The position numbers and the translations under genes are program-made. The notes beneath the pieces were generated by a model. That model was not told where the DNA came from and searched no databases. It saw only the letters and a list, made by a program, of their open reading frames with translations. From Merdimonas faecigallinarum (GTDB taxonomy: Bacteria; Bacillota; Clostridia; Lachnospirales; Lachnospiraceae): 64,000 nt of DNA. The stretch covers positions 1 through 64,000 of the forward strand of contig DWXJ01000067.1 of assembly GCA_019119285.1 (NCBI GenBank), in the 5' to 3' direction. Of the stretch, positions 51,561-58,958 are shown piece after piece (positions within the stretch are counted from its first letter, which is position 1; each line of letters starts with the position of its first letter).

Positions 51561-52998
51561 GTCTGTACACCTCGACCCGGGAATCTTCCCGCAGGCCTTC
51601 CACAGAAAATCCCTGTGCCTGATACCATTGTAACATAACTGCCGCCTCTTGTGACACCTTTTCTCCAGGAACGATCACCGGACATCCCGGCGGATAGAGA
51701 TAAGCATACTCCAGCGAGATCTCACCTGGGCTCTCCTCCCACCTTACGCTTGCGATATGCTCCGGCTCAGAACCCTGCAGGGCTTCTGCCTCCGCAGGAG
51801 AAAACACCTGCTCCTGCCGGGGAAATTTCCCTGGCTGCATCTCCGTGGAAAGACCGGCTTCTTCCAGCTTTGGCACCTCGCCTTTTGCGCCTTCCGCCTC
51901 TGCGTCGATCGCACAAAGCGCTCGGACCAGCCGTTCCATTCCTTCCGGGGTATCGCCCAGTGTGGTCATCAAAAGCACATAAGTTCCGGCCCGCATCTCC
52001 GGCTGGAGATGCCAGTCCTGCAAAAGTCTGTCATAAAACTCCCTGCTGGAAATGCCGGCGTCCTTCACGGAAATGACCAGCTTGGAAGGATCCATGCCCT
52101 CCACCTTTGCAAGCCGCAGGTTCTTCAGGCCACACAGCTTTTCTCTGGTCTCTTTTAAGCAACGCACATAGGGCTCAAAAACCTGTTCCGGTTCTTCCCG
52201 CAACAGATGGATACAGGCGTCTACAGAAGCCATCAGCACATAGGACGGGCTGCTGGTCTGCAGCATATGCAGGTATTTGCGCACCCGTCTCCGGTCCGCC
52301 CGTTCTCCGTTCATATGAAGGAGCGCAGTCTGCGTCAGGGCAGGCAGGGTTTTGTGAAGACTGTGGATCACAAGGTCCGCGCCTTTTTGATTTGCATTTT
52401 CCGGAAAATACGGATGAAAACCAAAATGCGCCCCATGCGCCTCATCCACGATCAGGGGGATGTCATGCACATGGACCGCTTCTGCGATCGATTCCACATC
52501 CGACACGATCCCGTCATAGGTGGGCGATACGATCACCACCGCCCGCACTCCGGGATGCCGCTTTAGGGCGGCTCTTACGTCTTCTGCGGATATCTCGGTA
52601 TTCAGCTGTGCCTCCGGATCAAATCCGGGATACAGATACACCGGCTTCAGTTCCTGCATTTCGATCGCGTGATACACAGACTTGTGGCAGTTCCTTGCCA
52701 CAAGGATCTGATCTCCCCGCCTGGTGGAACCCAGGATCGCGCTTAAGATCCCGGCCGTACTTCCATTTACCAGGAAATGCGTCTCTTCTGCGTGGTATAC
52801 CTTCGCCGCCTGCTCCTGGGCTTCTTTTAAAATGCCCTCTGCATGGTGCAGGTCGTCGAACCCGTCGATCTCAGTGATATCGATCTGATAAGGGGAGATT
52901 CCCTCCATCAGATCCAGTTGTCTTTTATGGCCCGGCATATGGAACCCGTAGTGATCCGAGGCCCCATATGCCGTAAGTTTCTCAAGCAATGTCTGCAT
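51553..52998 (-). CDS. Aminotransferase class I/II-fold PLP enzyme, Orn/Lys/Arg decarboxylase family (YaaO-like)
   Basis: A 481-residue fold-type I PLP enzyme of the short Orn/Lys/Arg decarboxylase group (YaaO/SpeA-like, no N-terminal wing domain). Motifs: HMPGHKR near residue 21, FLVNGSTAGILSAI, VSPTYDGIVSD, VDEAHGAHFGFHP and the PLP-Lys region VIHSLHKTLPALTQTALLH. The substrate (Arg, Lys or Orn) is not decidable. It starts on the stop codon of pgi (TAATG) and heads the yaaO-holB cluster. Confidence 0.9.
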   Translation of the reverse strand: MQTLLEKLTAYGASDHYGFHMPGHKRQLDLMEGISPYQIDITEIDGFDDLHHAEGILKEAQEQAAKVYHAEETHFLVNGSTAGILSAILGSTRRGDQILVARNCHKSVYHAIEMQELKPVYLYPGFDPEAQLNTEISAEDVRAALKRHPGVRAVVIVSPTYDGIVSDVESIAEAVHVHDIPLIVDEAHGAHFGFHPYFPENANQKGADLVIHSLHKTLPALTQTALLHMNGERADRRRVRKYLHMLQTSSPSYVLMASVDACIHLLREEPEQVFEPYVRCLKETREKLCGLKNLRLAKVEGMDPSKLVISVKDAGISSREFYDRLLQDWHLQPEMRAGTYVLLMTTLGDTPEGMERLVRALCAIDAEAEGAKGEVPKLEEAGLSTEMQPGKFPRQEQVFSPAEAEALQGSEPEHIASVRWEESPGEISLEYAYLYPPGCPVIVPGEKVSQEAAVMLQWYQAQGFSVEGLREDSRVEVYRHG

Positions 52999-54344
52999 TA
53001 CAGTCTCTTCAGCAATTCTTCTCTTTCTTTTTCATAACCCGGCTTACCAAGGAGGGCAAACATATTTTTCTTGTAGCTCTCCACGCCCGGCTGGTTAAAT
53101 GGATTTACGCCAAGGATGTATCCGCTGACGCCGCAGGCAAACTCAAAGAAGTAGAACAGTTCGCCCAGAGAGAACTCGTCCTGTCTCGGGATGTTGACCA
53201 TCAGATTCGGCACATTTCCATCGGTGTGAGCCAGAACAGTTCCGTTCATAGCGCTCTTGTTAACAAAGTCTACGTTCTTGCCTGCCAGATAATTCAGGCC
53301 GTCCAGATCCACCGGCTCTTCCTGGATCACGATCTCTTCTTTGGACTCTTCTACATTCATAACGGTCTCGTACATAATCCGGTTTCCGTCCTGAATGAAC
53401 TGTCCCATAGAGTGAAGGTCTGTGGTCAGGTCTACCGACGCCGGGAAGATTCCCTTCTGGTCCTTGCCCTCGCTTTCGCCGTAGAGCTGCTTCCACCACT
53501 CGGATACATAATGAAGGCTGGGTTCGTAGTTTGCCAGGATCTCCACCTGTTTGCCTTTTCTTAAAAGAATGTTGCGGACTGCCGCATACTGCATCGCGTC
53601 GTTTTCTTCAAACGCTGCGTTCAGCGCCCGCTCTCTTCCTGCTGCCGCGCCTGCCATCAGCTGGTCGATATCCGCGCCGCTGACTGCAATCGGCAGAAGT
53701 CCCACTGCGGTCAGAACAGAGAACCGTCCTCCAACATCATCCGGAACTACAAAGGTCTCGTAGCCTTCTTCTGTAGCCAGATTCTTTAACGCTCCTCTGG
53801 CCTTGTCTGTGGTGGCGTAAATTCTCTTTGCCGCCTCTTCTTTTCCGTACTTCTTTTCCATCATTTCCTTAAAAATGCGGAATGCGATGGCCGGCTCCGT
53901 AGTCGTGCCGGATTTGGAAATAATATTAACGGAAAAGTCTCTGTCTCCGATCACGTCGATCAGATTCTTCAGATAGGTGCTGCTGATGCTGTTGCCTACG
54001 AAATAAATCTCCGGAGTCTTGCGGATCTCCTTTGATACCATATTGTAAAAGTTGTGGCGCAAAAACTCGATGGCTGCCCGTGCGCCCAGATAAGAGCCTC
54101 CGATCCCGATTACCAGAAGAACCTCTGAATCGCTCTGGATCTTTTCTGCCGCTTTTTTGATCCGTGCAAATTCTTCTTTATCATAGTCTACCGGAAGATC
54201 GATCCATCCCAGGAAATCATTTCCTGCGCCTTCTCTTCCGAGAAGCTCTTCCTTTGCGGCCTCTGCGATCTTCTTCATTGATACCATCTCATGATCTGCA
54301 ATAAATGTTTTTGCCTTTGAATAGTCAAATGTAACCTTACTCAT
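52998..54344 (-). CDS. pgi: Glucose-6-phosphate isomerase
   Basis: Pgi, 448 residues, interconverts glucose-6-phosphate and fructose-6-phosphate. Motifs: LLVIGIGGSYLGARAAIEF, IISKSGTTTEPAIAFR, FVVPDDVGGRFSVLTAVGLLP and GVNPFNQPGVESYKKNMFALL. The length is the short form usual in Firmicutes. The start at 54344 has AAGGAG 8 nt upstream. Its stop overlaps the next start by one base, so it heads a seven-gene operon reaching rsmI. A large hairpin lies in the leader (about 54388-54442). Confidence 0.96.
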   Translation of the reverse strand: MSKVTFDYSKAKTFIADHEMVSMKKIAEAAKEELLGREGAGNDFLGWIDLPVDYDKEEFARIKKAAEKIQSDSEVLLVIGIGGSYLGARAAIEFLRHNFYNMVSKEIRKTPEIYFVGNSISSTYLKNLIDVIGDRDFSVNIISKSGTTTEPAIAFRIFKEMMEKKYGKEEAAKRIYATTDKARGALKNLATEEGYETFVVPDDVGGRFSVLTAVGLLPIAVSGADIDQLMAGAAAGRERALNAAFEENDAMQYAAVRNILLRKGKQVEILANYEPSLHYVSEWWKQLYGESEGKDQKGIFPASVDLTTDLHSMGQFIQDGNRIMYETVMNVEESKEEIVIQEEPVDLDGLNYLAGKNVDFVNKSAMNGTVLAHTDGNVPNLMVNIPRQDEFSLGELFYFFEFACGVSGYILGVNPFNQPGVESYKKNMFALLGKPGYEKEREELLKRL

Positions 54345-54495
54345 GATCGTGACTCCTTCCATTCCTAATCCTCAAGATATCCGTTTTGCCGTGAAAGGTC
54401 AGGCCCTTCGCGAAAGTCCGCTTCGGCCTTTCATCCCCGGCATTATTATATTAGCAAATTAGAGGTGGTTTCGCAAGCGCATCAGAAGAGAAAGA

Positions 54496-55314
54496 TCACG
54501 CCATATATTCCTCCAGGATCCGCCGGATCAGCACATTTTTATCCACAGTTTTCTCAGGATCATGGTCTGGATCCGTGCGTCCTGCTTCCTGTTTCTCCAT
54601 CTCCAGGTGTCTGTCAGGCGTATCCTCCCGGGCCTGCTGCTGCAGGAGTTTTTGTGCCTGCAGCTGCTTTTGTGGCTGTTCCTCCGCTTCTTCCTTTTCC
54701 GGCTCTTCGGTCTTGCGGATCATCATGACCGGTTTATGTACGGCTTCCTCCGCCGGGTGCGCCTCCGGCGCCATGACCTGAAGCTCTTTTTGCGCGGCCT
54801 TCTCATACTTGTGGCGGCAGACATTTTCCAGATAATCTACCATATAATTCTTTACCGCATCCAGCCGGTATCCCTCGTCCGTGGTCAGGTGGATCAGATA
54901 CACCAGCACCGCAAGGGCGGCTCCTGCGGCCCCTGTCTGCAGCACCAGGTCTCCCATGCCCCGCAGCACATACCAGCCTGCCGCTCCTGCGGCTCCCACG
55001 AGAAGACATCCTGCGGCCGCAGCCTTTTCCAGCCTCCTGAGCGTATGAAGACGCAGGCCGAACACCCGGTATTCATACAGATACTTGTCCACAAAAACGC
55101 CTACATTTTCTACGGTGTCGCTGACCATACAGGCATGCTCAAACTTTGCCTTCACCAGCCGCATCAGCGGGTGATTGCTTTTATTCATACTGCCCGCAGC
55201 TCCTACCAGCCGTTTCAGCGACACATGCACCACAATCTTACTCCATATCCCGATCACCGTCAGGATCCCCATCAGCACGTATGGCACGCGCCCCTCCATC
55301 ATTACTTCTAACAT
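54496..55314 (-). CDS. Conserved membrane protein, unknown function
   Basis: A 272-residue protein I do not recognise as a named family. An N-terminal helix (VPYVLMGILTVIGIWSKIVV) is followed by a conserved-looking basic/helical stretch (SLKRLVGAAGSMNKSNHPLM), two more hydrophobic segments (AAAAGCLLVGAAGAAGWYVL and VLQTGAAGAALAVLVYLI), then a long Glu/Gln/Lys-rich cytoplasmic tail with coiled-coil character. It may be a scaffold. The ribosome binding site AGGAGGG lies in the 3' arm of a hairpin shared with the terminator of mtnN. Confidence 0.75.
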   Translation of the reverse strand: MLEVMMEGRVPYVLMGILTVIGIWSKIVVHVSLKRLVGAAGSMNKSNHPLMRLVKAKFEHACMVSDTVENVGVFVDKYLYEYRVFGLRLHTLRRLEKAAAAGCLLVGAAGAAGWYVLRGMGDLVLQTGAAGAALAVLVYLIHLTTDEGYRLDAVKNYMVDYLENVCRHKYEKAAQKELQVMAPEAHPAEEAVHKPVMMIRKTEEPEKEEAEEQPQKQLQAQKLLQQQAREDTPDRHLEMEKQEAGRTDPDHDPEKTVDKNVLIRRILEEYMA

Positions 55315-55325
55315 AATAAAAAGCC

Positions 55326-55364
55326 CTCCTTTTGATTTGCATTATAATAGAAAATCAAAAGGAG
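55326..55364 (-). terminator. mtnN terminator hairpin overlapping the ribosome binding site of the next gene
   Basis: Perfect 13-bp arms: CTCCTTTTGATTT (55364-55352) and AAATCAAAAGGAG (55338-55326), then GGCTTTTTATT. The 3' arm contains the AGGAG used by the 54.5-kb gene. A TATAAT lies in the loop. Confidence 0.7.
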
Positions 55365-55446
55365 CGCCTTAAAAAGCGTTCGGCAGGTTCTGCGCGGAAG
55401 CGGGCGGCTTTCGTCGCTCCCTGCCGGTTTTTGAAAGTCTTATGGG

Positions 55447-56142
55447 TTATAAGGAGCGGAGCATCTCCTTTACCAGCGCCACACTGTGGGCAATGGCCTT
55501 CTGTTCGAACACCGGGTAATCCTCCACCGCGCTGTTGTCGGCTTTGTCCGAAATGGCACGAATGATGACAAACGAAACTTTGTTCAGATAAGCGGCCTGG
55601 GCAATGGCCGTTCCCTCCATCTCTACGCACAGGGCATGGAAGGTGTCGGCGATCCACTGCTTCTTCTCGCCGCTTCCGATAAACTGGTCTCCGCTGGCGA
55701 TCCGCCCGGTAAAGGTCCGGATATCCGAGTTGGCTTTTTTGTTTGCCTCCACTGCCGTTTCAATCAGCTTCGGATCCGCCGCAAAGGAAAAGGTATCCAT
55801 CTGCGGAACCTGCCCCGGCTGATAGCCAAAGGTTCCTGCGTCCACATCGTGATAGACGGTGTCGGTAGACACTACCAGGTCGCCGATGTCAATCCGGGCA
55901 TCCAGAGAGCCTGCGATGCCGGTGTTGATCAGGACATCCACCTGGAACTGAAGCGCCAGAATCTGGGCGCAGATGCCGGCATTGACCTTGCCAACGCCAC
56001 TTCTGACTACCACTACGTCCTTCCCCTCCAGCGTTCCTTCTACAAATTCCATGGATGCGATACTGACAGTCCTGCGGACCTCCATGGCTTCCTTAAGCGC
56101 CGCCACTTCATCTTCCATGGCGCCGATAATTCCGATGATCAT
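55447..56142 (-). CDS. mtnN: 5'-methylthioadenosine/S-adenosylhomocysteine nucleosidase
   Basis: MtnN, 231 residues, cleaves methylthioadenosine and S-adenosylhomocysteine to adenine plus thioribose compounds, in methionine salvage and autoinducer-2 synthesis. Motifs: IGIIGAMEDEVAAL, VVVRSGVGKVNAGI, LINTGIAGSLD, SGDQFI and the Glu region VEMEGTAIAQ, plus the catalytic Asp in ISDKADNSA. The start at 56142 has GAGGAGG at 8 nt; upstream in-frame sequence lies inside the promoter. It is a single-gene unit. Confidence 0.95.
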   Translation of the reverse strand: MIIGIIGAMEDEVAALKEAMEVRRTVSIASMEFVEGTLEGKDVVVVRSGVGKVNAGICAQILALQFQVDVLINTGIAGSLDARIDIGDLVVSTDTVYHDVDAGTFGYQPGQVPQMDTFSFAADPKLIETAVEANKKANSDIRTFTGRIASGDQFIGSGEKKQWIADTFHALCVEMEGTAIAQAAYLNKVSFVIIRAISDKADNSAVEDYPVFEQKAIAHSVALVKEMLRSL

Positions 56143-56187
56143 TAAGATTTCCTCCTCCCGATTCACATACAATTCCGTCAATATGCT

Positions 56188-56217
56188 ATTATAAGCATAA
56201 TTTCCGGGAAAAGTAAA
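56188..56217 (-). promoter_or_regulatory. Promoter of mtnN
   Basis: Minus strand: TTTACT (56217-56212), 18-nt spacer, TATAAT (56193-56188). Confidence 0.6.
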
Positions 56218-56230
56218 GTTTTCATTTTGA

Positions 56231-56259
56231 TTGATATTGTAAACCAAAATGCATATACT
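56231..56259 (+). promoter_or_regulatory. Promoter of the RelB/DinJ antitoxin gene
   Basis: TTGATA (56231-56236), 17-nt spacer, TATACT (56254-56259); the start codon is 22 nt downstream. Confidence 0.6.
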
Positions 56260-56281
56260 ATAGGTGAAAGGTGGTGATCAT

Positions 56282-56554
56282 ATGGCTACAACACCCACTC
56301 AGATTAGAATTGATGCAGAGATCAAGAAACAGGCCACCGAATTATTTAAAGAACTCGGCCTTGATATGTCCGGTGCAGTCAATCTGTTCCTGCATCAGTG
56401 TGTCTTAAGAGGCGGACTTCCATTCAACATTGAAGTTCCCCGTTACAGTCAGCGCACACTTGACGCAATGGAAGAAGCACGGCGCATATCCCGCGATCCT
56501 GACATCCCGGGATACACAAATATGGATGAACTGCGAAAGGCACCGGAAGATTGA
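56282..56554 (+). CDS. RelB/DinJ family antitoxin (orphan)
   Basis: A 90-residue type II antitoxin of the RelB/DinJ family. The ribbon-helix-helix N-terminus reads TPTQIRIDAEIKKQATELF, then KELGLDMSGAVNLFLHQCV; the C-terminal toxin-binding part has LDAMEEARRISRDPDIPGYTNMDEL. It should bind its own operator and a RelE/YafQ-type RNase. The start at 56282 follows an AGGTGG site. The expected toxin gene is missing: only the last ~20 codons remain directly downstream. Confidence 0.9.
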   Translation: MATTPTQIRIDAEIKKQATELFKELGLDMSGAVNLFLHQCVLRGGLPFNIEVPRYSQRTLDAMEEARRISRDPDIPGYTNMDELRKAPED

Positions 56555-56618
56555 AAATGATATTCTGACACTTACACTTGTAGACACAGGAACACATGCA
56601 GATCTTTTCAAAATGTAG
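56547..56618 (+). pseudogene. C-terminal stub of a YafQ/RelE-type toxin gene
   Basis: A frame offset by +1 from the antitoxin reads KIENDILTLTLVDTGTHADL then FKM and stop. ILTLTLVxTGTHxDLF is the typical C-terminal end of YafQ-family mRNA interferases. About 70 N-terminal codons, with most catalytic residues, are gone, and the remnant abuts the antitoxin stop. The toxin is not functional. Confidence 0.7.
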
Positions 56619-56635
56619 CGATCTTTCTTTTTGCA

Positions 56636-56664
56636 TTGACTCAAAAATACAATCCGATTACAAT
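56636..56664 (+). promoter_or_regulatory. Promoter of the TSCPD gene
   Basis: TTGACT (56636-56641), 17-nt spacer, TACAAT (56659-56664). Confidence 0.65.
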
Positions 56665-56727
56665 GATGGATATACGATCAAGTATGAAACAATAAGTTTC
56701 AAAATACTCAAGAGGAGGCATTAAATC

Positions 56728-56973
56728 ATGGAATATATCCCACACGGCGTCTGTTCCCGTCTGATCCATGTTGATCTGGACGGCGACACGATCAAAAGCG
56801 TAGAATTTGTAGGCGGCTGCAGCGGCAACACTCAGGGCATCTCTCATCTGGTAAAAGGAATGAATGTCCACGATGCCATCGCAAGGCTGGAAGGTATCCG
56901 CTGCGGAAATAAACCGACTTCCTGCCCGGACCAGTTATCTTACGCCTTAAAGCAGGCAATCGGCGAGGCTTAA
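56728..56973 (+). CDS. TSCPD domain-containing protein (TIGR03905 type)
   Basis: An 81-residue protein made of one TSCPD domain: PHGVCSRLIHVDLDGDTIKS, then FVGGCSGNTQGISHLV, and the family signature GNKPTSCPDQLSYAL. The four cysteines could bind metal. Similar domains occur at the C-terminus of vitamin B12-dependent ribonucleotide reductases. The stand-alone form is common in Clostridia and has no known activity. It has its own promoter, an AGAGGAGG site and a terminator. Confidence 0.92.
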   Translation: MEYIPHGVCSRLIHVDLDGDTIKSVEFVGGCSGNTQGISHLVKGMNVHDAIARLEGIRCGNKPTSCPDQLSYALKQAIGEA

Positions 56974-56980
56974 GCATGGG

Positions 56981-57014
56981 AAAAGGATGCGAGGAATTCC
57001 CCGCATCCTTTTTC
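56981..57014 (+). terminator. Terminator of the TSCPD gene
   Basis: AAAAGGATGCG pairs with CGCATCCTTTT around GAATTCC-type loop bases, with a T-run after it. Confidence 0.88.
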
Positions 57015-57074
57015 ACCTGCTGCTTTTTTGGGTTTTTAAATTTCGTCTCGATTTAAAAATCTTTTAAAATAAAT

Positions 57075-57290
57075 AATTGTCAGTTCGCCAATTATATTCT
57101 TGCCGGGAAGGCTGTGGGACGCGCTGTACGCGACGACTTTAGCCCATAGCCTGGGCCTTACGGTTTCTCAATGTAAGGATTTTTATATTTTTTAATTTGC
57201 TATAAAAATGGTTGCACCACGCATCAGCGCGCCCCACAGCCTCCCCGGACTTAGGTCGGCGTTCCTTCTCTCCTTAAAGAAACGCCAGTT
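57075..57290 (-). ncRNA. Candidate structured RNA of unknown family
   Basis: No coding frame is convincing in 57015-57357. On the minus strand the sequence folds into: a 5' hairpin (57286-57277 with 57267-57258); a 24-bp outer stem (57248-57225 with 57126-57103) extended by 5 bp after a one-base bulge (57224-57220 with 57132-57128); and inside it three small hairpins (57219-57209; 57178-57156; 57156-57142). The non-Watson-Crick positions are G-U pairs on the minus strand and would be A-C mismatches on the plus strand. A short hairpin with an A/U-rich tail (57095-57066) could end it. No clear promoter is visible, so it may instead be the 3' UTR of the secreted-protein gene. Confidence 0.45.
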
Positions 57291-57357
57291 GGTTTTCTAG
57301 TTACAAAAAATAGTCTGCTCGTACTTTCTAATTCTCTTCTCTGTCTCGTTTTGGTGG

Positions 57358-57867
57358 TTACAGTTCTGGCAGGATGTCAGGGAATATACTGTCTTCTTCC
57401 ACATAGACTCCATTGGTAAAGGAACTGCTGACATCATCATTGGCGGAATGCGTACATCTTACACGGTAATAATAACCGCCTTCGACTTCTAACATTCTAT
57501 TAGAGCCAACCCTATCCGTATTCTCATTTTCCTTTTGCCATCCATCATATATGCCCCAGGAAGTATCTCCTTCTTTTGCCCTTTCGATAGTTACAGAAAT
57601 CATTACCCTATCTACTGTATGAGCAGCAATCGTTGTTCCTCCTGCATATATTTTCCCCGGACCTAACAAAACAATTTTAGAATAACCCGTCAACAAATCC
57701 ACACCTCTGGAAAGCTTAGTATCATAGCCAATTGATTCGCTGTCCTGTGTTAACTCAGATCCATCCAAAACAAGGCTGTCAGCCGCCTGTGCCGGCACCG
57801 CTGTAAAAAATGGTATGCTGAAAAACAGCAATGCTACACATAAAGCTGACAAAATTCTCTTTTTCAC
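57358..57867 (-). CDS. Secreted protein of unknown function
   Basis: A 169-residue protein with a clear Sec signal peptide (KKRILSALCVALLFFSIPFF, then TAVPAQA as the cleavage site). The mature part is a compact beta-rich domain: GVDLLTGYSKIVLLGPGKIY, MISVTIERAKEGD, and GGYYYRVRCTHSAND. Similar short secreted domains occur singly in Lachnospiraceae; I do not know the function. It starts at GTG with GGAGG 6 nt upstream. It lies about 70 nt downstream of the DUF4367-like gene on the same strand and upstream of the candidate RNA. Confidence 0.75.
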   Translation of the reverse strand: MKKRILSALCVALLFFSIPFFTAVPAQAADSLVLDGSELTQDSESIGYDTKLSRGVDLLTGYSKIVLLGPGKIYAGGTTIAAHTVDRVMISVTIERAKEGDTSWGIYDGWQKENENTDRVGSNRMLEVEGGYYYRVRCTHSANDDVSSSFTNGVYVEEDSIFPDILPEL

Positions 57868-57938
57868 CTCTCACCTCCCTCTACTCTTTCATTCCCTCAT
57901 TATATAAACACATGAACCGACAAAAACTGACGCATATT

Positions 57939-58832
57939 TTAATAAAAATGCAAACTATTTATAATTTTATCTACTTCTTGCGACTCCATTGATCCTATAA
58001 GATAATATTCCAGTCCCTTATAGGAAAACTTTAACGAATATCGACAATCTCCCGTTTCAGAGACAACATATTCTCGCACTTCTATATCACACTTATCCGT
58101 TTTTTTAACATAGAATTGCACAATTTCATCTTCAACATCTATTCCCCATGACGAGGTCCGATATAATGCATTTACAAAATATATAAGCGTGCTATTTCGT
58201 ATTTGATATCGCATTTCCGCCACTTGAGTTGTTACATCATAAGACAGCTGGATAAATCTCATCTCTTTAGGCCCATTTGTAATTTTCACCGGCTCCACAC
58301 CAAACTCATCCGCGATCTTCTGATATGCCTCTTCCTCATTCTCTTCCACAATCACCAGATTCTCATCACTGGAATCCACCTGCTCTACTTCCCTGTCGCC
58401 TACGGCCTGTCTCACCATCCGCACCATGCGCTCCGGTCCGCCCATTGCGCTGACGCTGACCGCAAGCGTTGCCACCAGAACTGCAGCCACCGCAATATAC
58501 ACCCGTCTGGGCCTGCGGTGACGCTTCCTGCTTTTTCCTTCAAAAGCTTTCTCCTCTTTTTCCTTTTCTTTCTCTTTTTCTTCCCGCAAAACTTTCCGCC
58601 CCAGCTCCAGAGCGCGGCGGTCCTCTTCTGACAGCCGGCCATACACTTCGGCGTCTTCTATCTTCTTTATCTCCTCATCCAGTCTGGCCCGAACGGCCTC
58701 TTTGGTGCCTTCGGGCATACGGATGTCTTTTTCTGATTCTACTTCTTTTCTGGTCTTCTCTTCTTCAGCCCGTGCCAGCTTTTTGAAGTCTTCGGCAATC
58801 CGCTGTTCCAGCGTATCTTTCTCTTTGTCCAT
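57939..58832 (-). CDS. Single-pass membrane protein, DUF4367-like (putative anti-sigma factor)
   Basis: A 297-residue protein. The N-terminal ~105 residues are cytoplasmic and highly charged (Lys/Glu-rich, coiled coil likely), then a basic RKRHRRPRR and one membrane helix (VYIAVAAVLVATLAVSVSAM). The outer part ends in a domain like DUF4367, with LSYDVTTQVAEMRYQIRNST and KGLEYYLIGSMESQEVDKII. This layout is typical of regulators paired with ECF sigma factors. An ECF sigma gene lies 1.2 kb away on the same strand, with murG (opposite strand) in between. Confidence 0.72.
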   Translation of the reverse strand: MDKEKDTLEQRIAEDFKKLARAEEEKTRKEVESEKDIRMPEGTKEAVRARLDEEIKKIEDAEVYGRLSEEDRRALELGRKVLREEKEKEKEKEEKAFEGKSRKRHRRPRRVYIAVAAVLVATLAVSVSAMGGPERMVRMVRQAVGDREVEQVDSSDENLVIVEENEEEAYQKIADEFGVEPVKITNGPKEMRFIQLSYDVTTQVAEMRYQIRNSTLIYFVNALYRTSSWGIDVEDEIVQFYVKKTDKCDIEVREYVVSETGDCRYSLKFSYKGLEYYLIGSMESQEVDKIINSLHFY

Positions 58833-58870
58833 ATTTTTTTCCTCTTATTTCATACAGGATCTTCTTTCTC

Positions 58871-58898
58871 TTGACCAGAAGGCCGGGAAACGTATAAT
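58871..58898 (+). promoter_or_regulatory. Promoter of murG
   Basis: TTGACC (58871-58876), 16-nt spacer, TATAAT (58893-58898). A 7-bp hairpin (58910-58916 with 58924-58930) sits at the predicted 5' end of the transcript. Confidence 0.65.
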
Positions 58899-58958
58899 AT
58901 AGGTATAAGATATGCCGGAACGAGGCATATGATACGTATATTAGCTTGGGAGGTCCTT

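Noticed and set aside
57075..57290. A retron or group II intron RNA
   Set aside because: No reverse transcriptase gene is nearby, and no domain V-like hairpin or retron branching motif was recognised.
57075..57290. 6S RNA, tmRNA, SRP RNA or RNase P RNA
   Set aside because: The key conserved sequences (for example the SRP GGAA loop, the RNase P core and the tRNA-like ends of tmRNA) are absent, and the inner hairpins do not fit the 6S bubble.
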